From an uncultured Gammaproteobacteria bacterium (GTDB taxonomy: Bacteria; Pseudomonadota; Gammaproteobacteria; Pseudomonadales; Pseudohongiellaceae): a DNA stretch of 64,000 nt. The position numbers and the translations under genes were made by a program. Under the pieces are notes generated by a model. The model saw only the letters and a list, made by a program, of their open reading frames with translations, was not told where the DNA came from and made no database searches. The stretch is taken from positions 1-64,000 of the forward strand of contig CAJXRP010000005.1 of assembly GCA_913060495.1 (NCBI GenBank). The letters run 5' to 3'. Positions 56,473 through 64,000 of the stretch are shown piece after piece; within the stretch, counting starts at the first letter, position 1, and each line of letters begins with the position of its first letter.

Positions 56473-57184
56473 ATTCTTTCTAGGTATGCGCTCGTTACTT
56501 TTTTACGCTGGCTATTATTCTGTCACCATTTTCCTATCCATTTTTTTCATACTTTTTTTCCCCATCCTACCTCCTAAAGGCCGCCATATTTTTGCCGGTG
56601 TTTGGTGTGGGTTCGTCTTAGGCTGGTTGAGAATCTGTTGCGGTGTTAGGTATAAAGTTCTTGGGCTTGAAAACTTACCTAAGAAGCCCGCCATTATTTT
56701 GGCTAATCACCAGAGTAGTTGGGAGACTATATTATTCTATAAACTCGTGTTCCCTGTTTCACCCATATTAAAGAAAGAGCTAACTGAGATCCCTTTTTGG
56801 GGGTGGTCAATGCGCCTGCTTAAGCCCATAGCAATCGATAGAAGCAAGCCTCGAGAAGCTGGCCGATCATTGTTAGTCCAAGGGGTCGATCGAATTCAAA
56901 ATGGTAATTCGATAATCGTTTTCCCCGAGGGCAGCCGTTCTAAGTACGGTAGCGTCAAACGGTTTTCCCGCGGTGGAGCGAAGCTCGCCATTGCCGCAAA
57001 CACAGACATAATACCGATAGCCCACAATGCCGGATATTGTTGGCCAGCTCGGGAATTTATCAAAAAGCCTGGGTTAGTTACCGTGGTTATCGGGAAACGA
57101 ATGGAACTAGGGGATCGAGACGCCAGCCAACTTACTGCGGATGTTGAGGATTGGATACGTAAAAAGGTAGATGAAGTTAGCTAG
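56462..57184 (+). CDS. plsC: 1-acyl-sn-glycerol-3-phosphate acyltransferase
   Basis: 240 residues: N-terminal membrane helices (about 15-60), acyltransferase block I ANHQSSWET (His with Glu in the place of the more common Asp, usual in this gammaproteobacterial subgroup), and block III FPEGSRSKYG. It makes phosphatidic acid at the inner membrane. Confidence 0.93.
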   Translation: MITRFFLGMRSLLFYAGYYSVTIFLSIFFILFFPILPPKGRHIFAGVWCGFVLGWLRICCGVRYKVLGLENLPKKPAIILANHQSSWETILFYKLVFPVSPILKKELTEIPFWGWSMRLLKPIAIDRSKPREAGRSLLVQGVDRIQNGNSIIVFPEGSRSKYGSVKRFSRGGAKLAIAANTDIIPIAHNAGYCWPAREFIKKPGLVTVVIGKRMELGDRDASQLTADVEDWIRKKVDEVS

Positions 57185-57216
57185 AGCCTTCATGGATGCT
57201 AGCTAACTCCGTTTTT
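57176..57216 (+). terminator. Probable terminator overlapping the plsC stop
   Basis: GTTAGCTAG (57176-57184, including the stop codon) pairs perfectly with CTAGCTAAC (57199-57207), followed by TCCGTTTTT. The stem is AT-rich and the loop 14 bases, so efficiency may be modest. Confidence 0.5.
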
Positions 57217-57239
57217 GCTTATATTTCGACTAAAGCGCT

Positions 57240-59699
<2,460 letters not shown>

Positions 59700-59743
59700 C
59701 TATCGGCTGCCTTCCCCTTAATATCGGATAATTTGACTAAAAA

Positions 59744-60826
59744 TCAAGCTGTTATTGTACCACGTTCCACGTGGAACGTTGCCAGTTTGGGCTCTCCGAC
59801 AAGGCTATCTAAGATGCCGGATATCTCAACACAAGTAATGAAGATTTGACCGCCCATGCTAACGAGCTGTGAAAGAATTGCTGTCCTATTGTCTCGATCT
59901 AACTCGGAAGGAAGATCGTCCACTAAGAAAATACAATTCCTATCCAGAGCCTGACTCAACAGCAGTCCCTGGGCGATTTTCATGGTGCTGACCAGTATTT
60001 TTTGCTGCCCTCTAGACAAAATATCAACAGCCCTAGATCGCCCAATTCGAAAATTCAGATCCGCCCTGTGTGGACCGCTCTGGGTAGCACCATAACGCAT
60101 ATCAATACTACGATTATCTACCAAGACATCCGCAAGGTCTGTGTCCGTATCCCAGCCCCGATCATAGTCAACTTCAAGAGAATCGACTTCAGCACCATTC
60201 ATTTTACCATACAGCTCTAAGAACAATGGGAGGAAGGCCTTGAAATACTGCTCCCTCGCTTTATCAACTTCGCCGGCAGCCAAACAGAGTTCTGAATCCC
60301 AGGCTGCAATTTGCCTGAGATCTGGGGTGCGATGCTTCAGTAAGAGGTTTCGGTTTGCTATGGACTTTTTCGTGCGACGCCAGTTTTCCACGAAACTGTG
60401 TTCCACGTGAAACACTCCCCAATCCAGAAACTGTCTTCTAGATTTAGGACCACCCTCTAGTAAAAGGAATGAATTAGAGTCGAGTATCTGACAAGGCAAC
60501 TCTCGAGCAATATTCTCCCAATTAGATTGCTTCTCTGCTCGAAACTTCAATTGGTGTTTTTGACGACGAGACTTACTAAGGCCAATCTCCTTGCCATCGC
60601 CGAGTCTGGCGAAAACTACCGCCTGCTCTTGCTCGCTATTGATAAGAGGCTCGAGTTTGCTTGTCCTAAAAGACCTGCCACTAGCTAATAGATGGATTGA
60701 TTCCAGGATGCTAGTCTTACCCGAGCCGTTCTCGCCATGGAGAATGTTGACCGTAGGAATAGGCTCAAAGTCGAGTCCCTCGATATTACGAACCGCTGTA
60801 ACGGAGAGCTTCTCAATAATACTCAT
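59744..60826 (-). CDS. recF: DNA replication and repair protein RecF
   Basis: 360 residues. SMC-like ATPase: Walker A GENGSGKTS (31-39), signature LSRGQQKILVSTMKIA and Walker B IFLVDDLPSELD. Loads RecA at gaps with RecO and RecR. The two FHVE-coding segments in this gene (residues about 138 and 354) coincide with parS-type sites. Confidence 0.96.
   Translation of the reverse strand: MSIIEKLSVTAVRNIEGLDFEPIPTVNILHGENGSGKTSILESIHLLASGRSFRTSKLEPLINSEQEQAVVFARLGDGKEIGLSKSRRQKHQLKFRAEKQSNWENIARELPCQILDSNSFLLLEGGPKSRRQFLDWGVFHVEHSFVENWRRTKKSIANRNLLLKHRTPDLRQIAAWDSELCLAAGEVDKAREQYFKAFLPLFLELYGKMNGAEVDSLEVDYDRGWDTDTDLADVLVDNRSIDMRYGATQSGPHRADLNFRIGRSRAVDILSRGQQKILVSTMKIAQGLLLSQALDRNCIFLVDDLPSELDRDNRTAILSQLVSMGGQIFITCVEISGILDSLVGEPKLATFHVERGTITA
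59762..59779. other. parS: parS-type ParB binding site in the 3' end of recF
   Basis: An 18-base perfect palindrome with core GTTCCACGTGGAAC, the form I know from Pseudomonas parS sites. It encodes FHVER near the RecF C-terminus. Confidence 0.85.
60399..60414. other. parS: parS ParB binding site within recF
   Basis: TGTTCCACGTGAAACA matches the universal bacterial parS consensus TGTTNCACGTGAAACA at every position. It codes FHVEH in RecF. An adjacent inverted repeat CAGTTTTCCACGAAACTG (60381-60398) looks like a decayed second copy. Confidence 0.92.
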
Positions 60827-60876
60827 AAGTAAGCTACCGAACGCGGCACCTCTAATTTAGCGGGGCTTTCAGCTAT

Positions 60877-61980
60877 CTATAAGCGCATCGGCATTACAAC
60901 ATACAGAGCATCACTTCCTTCTTCGGCTTCCAGTAATGCGCTGCTATTAGGGTCCGAAAGTGTAATTCGAGCCCTCTTACTATTTAATGTGGATAGAACG
61001 TCAATGAGATAACTGACATTAAAGCCAATCTCCAATGAGTCCCCTTCGTATTCTACAGAAACGATCTCTTCCGCTTCTTCCTGCTCAGGATTATTAGCGA
61101 GAATCTTCAATTCGCCGTTAGATAACAAGACCCGCACACCACGGTACTTCTCATTAGAGAGTATCGATGCCCGAGAAAAAGCTTGGCGCAATTCCTGGCA
61201 ATTACCGATAAGGACCTTATTGCCACCTTTCGGTAGAACGCGGTTATAGTCAGGAAACTTGCCATCGACTAATTTAGACGTGAAGGTAAATGCCGGCACA
61301 CTAGCCCGAATATGATTTTGGCCAAAGGTGAGGGAGATCTCTCCAGAGTCATCAGTTAGTAACCGCGCCATTTCCATGATTCCCTTTCGTGGCAAAATCA
61401 GCTGCTGCGGCTCCGAGATCGGATTACTCATGTTAAGCGTTTCCATGGCAAGTCGATGACCATCTGTGGCAACTACACGCAAATAATCACGCGCCACTTC
61501 AAACAACATACCATTTAGGTAATAACGCACGTCCTGCTGGGCCATGGCAAAACTCGTACTATCCAATAACTCTCGTAATTTACTCTGAGCCATATTGATA
61601 GAAAATGTGTCTGGTTCCTCATCTACCCCAGGAAACTCTGTAGCTGGTAAGGTAGTGAGTGTAAACCTACTGCGACCAGACTTGAGGGTAACCTTGTTCT
61701 CTTTAAGCGATATTTCAATAATGGCATCTTCAGACAAAGATTTGCAGATATCCAAAAGCTTGCGGGCAGGAACTGTAACGGCTCCCGAGGTATGCGCTTT
61801 ATCGACAGTCACTCGCCCAACCAATTCAACTTCGAGGTCGGTGCCTGTAAGTGATAGCTCACTGTCCTTCAAATTCAAAAGAACATTTGAGAGAACTGGG
61901 AGTGTTTGCCGTCTCTCAACAACACCACTAACTAATTGCAGAGGCCTTAAAAAAGCCTCTCGTGAAATAACAAAATGCAT
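60877..61980 (-). CDS. dnaN: DNA polymerase III beta sliding clamp
   Basis: 367 residues with three clamp domains of about 120 residues; N-terminus MHFVISREAFLRPLQLVSGVVERRQTLPVLSNVL and C-terminus ending YVVMPMRL, which forms the peptide-binding pocket end. Processivity factor. It lies 63 bases after dnaA in the minus direction. Confidence 0.98.
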   Translation of the reverse strand: MHFVISREAFLRPLQLVSGVVERRQTLPVLSNVLLNLKDSELSLTGTDLEVELVGRVTVDKAHTSGAVTVPARKLLDICKSLSEDAIIEISLKENKVTLKSGRSRFTLTTLPATEFPGVDEEPDTFSINMAQSKLRELLDSTSFAMAQQDVRYYLNGMLFEVARDYLRVVATDGHRLAMETLNMSNPISEPQQLILPRKGIMEMARLLTDDSGEISLTFGQNHIRASVPAFTFTSKLVDGKFPDYNRVLPKGGNKVLIGNCQELRQAFSRASILSNEKYRGVRVLLSNGELKILANNPEQEEAEEIVSVEYEGDSLEIGFNVSYLIDVLSTLNSKRARITLSDPNSSALLEAEEGSDALYVVMPMRL

Positions 61981-62043
61981 TTCTTACCTTTCCTTATCTA
62001 CCAAAACGGAGATCTTCTAAGCTTAGATACTTCTCCTCGAGCA

Positions 62044-63513
62044 CTAGCTCGACAGTGATCTGAGCAAATTATTATAATCTTCTTGTATATCTATAGAGCT
62101 ACCACGGAGTTTCTTAACCTGCTTACAAGCGTGCATTACAGTTGTATGATCCCGGCCGCCAAAAGCATCGCCAATCTCCGGCAAACTATGATTAGTCAAT
62201 TCTTTAGAAAGACTCATAGCAACCTGGCGAGGCCTTGCCACTGAACGGTTACGACGCTTCGACAGCATGTCTGCCATCTTGATCTTGTAATATTCAGCAA
62301 CGGACCGCTGAATATTGTCGATCGTTACTAACTTGTCTTGCAGTGCGAATAGATCTCGCAGTGCTTCCTTTATAAGGTCTAGATCAATTTTTTGACCGGT
62401 GAAATTGGAATGCGCAATAACACGCTTCAGCGCTCCTTCTAACTCTCGGACATTGGAACGAAGACGCTGCGCTATGAACATTGCAACATCATTCGGCAAC
62501 TCGATATTAGAGAGTGCCGCCTTGTTCATGAGGATTGCAGCTCTAGTTTCCAATTCTGGTGGTTCGACAGCAACGGTTAGCCCCCAACCAAATCGAGATT
62601 TCAATCGTTCTTCAAGGCCATTTATTTCTTTATGGTAGCGATCGCAAGTCAATATGATTTGCTGCCCGCCTTCAAGCAAGGCATTAAAGGTATGAAAAAA
62701 CTCTTCTTGAGATCGCTCCTTTCCGGCAAAAAATTGAATATCGTCAATCAACAGGGCATCTACAGAACGGTAGAAACGCTTAAATTCATTAATGGCATTC
62801 AGTTGCAGCGCGGTTACCATGGTTGCAACAAACGTCTCAGAATGTAGATAAACAACCTTAGCGCCAGGCTTTTTTGCCACCAAATAGTTCCCGATTGCAT
62901 GCATTAAGTGAGTCTTACCTAACCCTACACCCCCATATATGAATAGAGGGTTATAGGCATAGCCTGGGTTTTCCGCTACCTGCATTGCCGCCGCTCTAGC
63001 TAGCTGGTTAGACTTGCCTTCGACGAAATTATCAAAAGTGTTTTCAACATTCAGAGCACCCCTATGTCTTAACTTGCCCTCGATAACGATATCAACATTG
63101 CGTCTTGCCGACTCCACCGCCCTACTAGAATTTAGAGCTATCACGGGCGATGCTTTAGTCTGAACCTTTAGCTGATCTTTGCCGGAGTTTTCCTCTATGT
63201 CTCTTTCACTTGTTACAGGCTCACTAGGCTTTACTGATTGGGACGCGCTCGATGCAACTCGCTGAGAGGCATCACCACTAAACACCTCCAGTCGGATCTC
63301 TAGTGAAGCCTCATCGGATTGCGCTACAATTTCCTCTATCCTCGGTAAAAATTTTCCTTTTACCCAATCCAGGATAAATCGATTAGGAGCAAAGATCCGC
63401 AGGACCGATGAATCGAGTTCCACGTGAAGTGGTCTTATCCACGTATTGAATTGTTGAGAGGGTAATTCTGCCTTCAGACAGTCGATGCATTCTTGCCAGA
63501 TAGTTACAGCCAC
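62044..63513 (-). CDS. dnaA: Chromosomal replication initiator DnaA
   Basis: 489 residues from GTG 63513, chosen because the product then starts [20 protein letters not shown] like Pseudomonas DnaA; GTG 63528 would add five residues. Domain I (1-90), a variable linker rich in Ser/Lys, AAA+ domain with Walker [11 protein letters not shown] and Walker [14 protein letters not shown], and domain IV with the DnaA signature [15 protein letters not shown]. Initiates replication at oriC. Confidence 0.97.
   Translation of the reverse strand: MAVTIWQECIDCLKAELPSQQFNTWIRPLHVELDSSVLRIFAPNRFILDWVKGKFLPRIEEIVAQSDEASLEIRLEVFSGDASQRVASSASQSVKPSEPVTSERDIEENSGKDQLKVQTKASPVIALNSSRAVESARRNVDIVIEGKLRHRGALNVENTFDNFVEGKSNQLARAAAMQVAENPGYAYNPLFIYGGVGLGKTHLMHAIGNYLVAKKPGAKVVYLHSETFVATMVTALQLNAINEFKRFYRSVDALLIDDIQFFAGKERSQEEFFHTFNALLEGGQQIILTCDRYHKEINGLEERLKSRFGWGLTVAVEPPELETRAAILMNKAALSNIELPNDVAMFIAQRLRSNVRELEGALKRVIAHSNFTGQKIDLDLIKEALRDLFALQDKLVTIDNIQRSVAEYYKIKMADMLSKRRNRSVARPRQVAMSLSKELTNHSLPEIGDAFGGRDHTTVMHACKQVKKLRGSSIDIQEDYNNLLRSLSS
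63416..63431. other. Degenerate parS-like site in dnaA
   Basis: AGTTCCACGTGAAGTG keeps the core GTTCCACGTGAA but differs from the full parS consensus at four outer positions. It lies four bases from an 8/9 DnaA box (TTATCCACG, 63435-63443). Confidence 0.45.
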
Positions 63514-63528
63514 GTTTATCTTGCCCAC

Positions 63529-63937
63529 TAAATTATTATTTTTACTAAAACAGGCGGCAATTCTAGCGGCTCAAGCAAGAGTTATCCACTGCCAACAAGA
63601 CTAAAAATCAAGTTTTTCTTACTAATTTTATTTGTTATTTATCAATAGCTTATGTGTTTTTCACTGCTAAAAACCGAGTGAAAAACCAGATCTATTCACA
63701 ACCGAATCCTTTAGCTGTTGATAACAAAGCTGTGGATAACTTGTTATTAATTTCTGGATGAATTTCTACACATGCATCTTGCCGGACGTTTTGTATTTTT
63801 TTACTCGGCTGTCGCCTTGTCGATCCTTTATTTATGCAGGTTTAACGTTGCATGTTGGAATTAAAACCTCTAGAATTCGCGGTCCTATTTTCGAACCGTT
63901 TCTTTCGGTTTGTTATTGAAGAATCGGATGAATTAAT
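63529..63937. other. oriC: Probable chromosomal origin region (oriC) between dnaA and rpmH
   Basis: About 410 AT-rich bases without an ORF. DnaA boxes: TTATCCACT (63582-63590), TTATCAACA on the minus strand (63716-63724) and a perfect TTATCCACA on the minus strand (63731-63739), with an AT-rich tract at about 63600-63660. In Pseudomonas the functional origin is in this same interval. It must also hold the divergent dnaA and rpmH promoters. Confidence 0.75.
63731..63739 (-). promoter_or_regulatory. Consensus DnaA box
   Basis: TGTGGATAA, the exact complement of TTATCCACA. A second box (TGTTGATAA, one mismatch) is seven bases away in the same orientation. Confidence 0.9.
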
Positions 63938-64000
63938 ATGAAAAGAACATTCCAACCAAGTGTATTGAAGCGAGCTCGAACTCACGGTTTTAGAGCACGT
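63938..64000 (+). CDS. rpmH: 50S ribosomal protein L34, 3' end beyond the window
   Basis: The first 21 codons read MKRTFQPSVLKRARTHGFRA plus R, which matches L34 (E. coli differs only at the N-S pair). The window ends inside the gene; rnpA is expected next. Start ATG 63938 with GGATG ten bases upstream. Confidence 0.96.
   Translation, partial: MKRTFQPSVLKRARTHGFRAR

Overview
The window is chromosomal DNA from a gammaproteobacterium, read across its replication origin region. The right half runs rpmH (partial) | dnaA-dnaN-recF-gyrB | plsC-gmhB-glyS-glyQ, then trkA, rsmB, fmt, def, a LysM protein, dprA, tsaC, hemF and aroE. From memory this order closely matches the Pseudomonas origin region. 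It continues into a cytochrome c oxidase locus, znuABC, polA, engB, cytochrome c4 and dsbA. I cannot name a genus. The first 47 bases are not biological: they are an untrimmed Illumina Nextera i5 adapter with its index, so the contig ends inside the first gene.

Left arm, 1-15.3 kb (accessory). A truncated Ala/Thr-rich surface protein with an S-layer/T1SS-substrate-like N-terminus (minus strand) is followed by a minus-strand set: FecR-domain protein, CHASE2 class III nucleotide cyclase, and a TPR/beta-barrel outer-membrane protein. Divergent from these is a Crp/Fnr regulator, then a complete type I secretion system (PrtD-type ABC exporter, HlyD adaptor, TolC-type channel) ending in a small unknown protein. 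A PIG-L deacetylase and a Wzm/Wzt glycan exporter follow. Two Crp-type palindromes (GTGA-N6-TCAC) lie exactly in the two intergenic regions that matter: one upstream of the surface protein and one between fecR and the regulator gene. Both sit at canonical distances from candidate -10 elements. I read this as one circuit: the cyclase senses something at the envelope, the Crp-like protein relays it, and the surface protein is exported by the T1SS and perhaps anchored to a glycan moved by Wzm/Wzt. This is the most interesting part of the window.

15.3-25.2 kb. A ten-gene type II secretion operon in the order gspL-M-E-F-D-G-H-I-J-K, with translational overlaps, a lipoprotein secretin and no gspC.

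25.4-34.9 kb. dsbA, cytochrome c4, engB, polA (the proofreading-site residues are substituted), divergent znuA / znuCB with a Zur-like dyad between them, an SCO1-type copper chaperone and heme O synthase.

35.5-40.5 kb. An aa3-type cytochrome c oxidase operon whose subunit II carries two extra c-type heme domains, with two tandem subunit III-like genes and a subunit IV.

40.5-57.2 kb. Housekeeping genes: aroE, hemF, tsaC, purE, dprA, LysM, def-fmt-rsmB-trkA-trkH, an LpxL-like acyltransferase, glyQS, gmhB and plsC.

57.2-64 kb. gyrB, recF, dnaN, dnaA and the dnaA-rpmH intergenic region with DnaA boxes. Two parS-type ParB sites are embedded in the recF coding sequence and a degenerate one lies in dnaA. 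No tRNA, rRNA, CRISPR array, insertion sequence or prophage was recognised.
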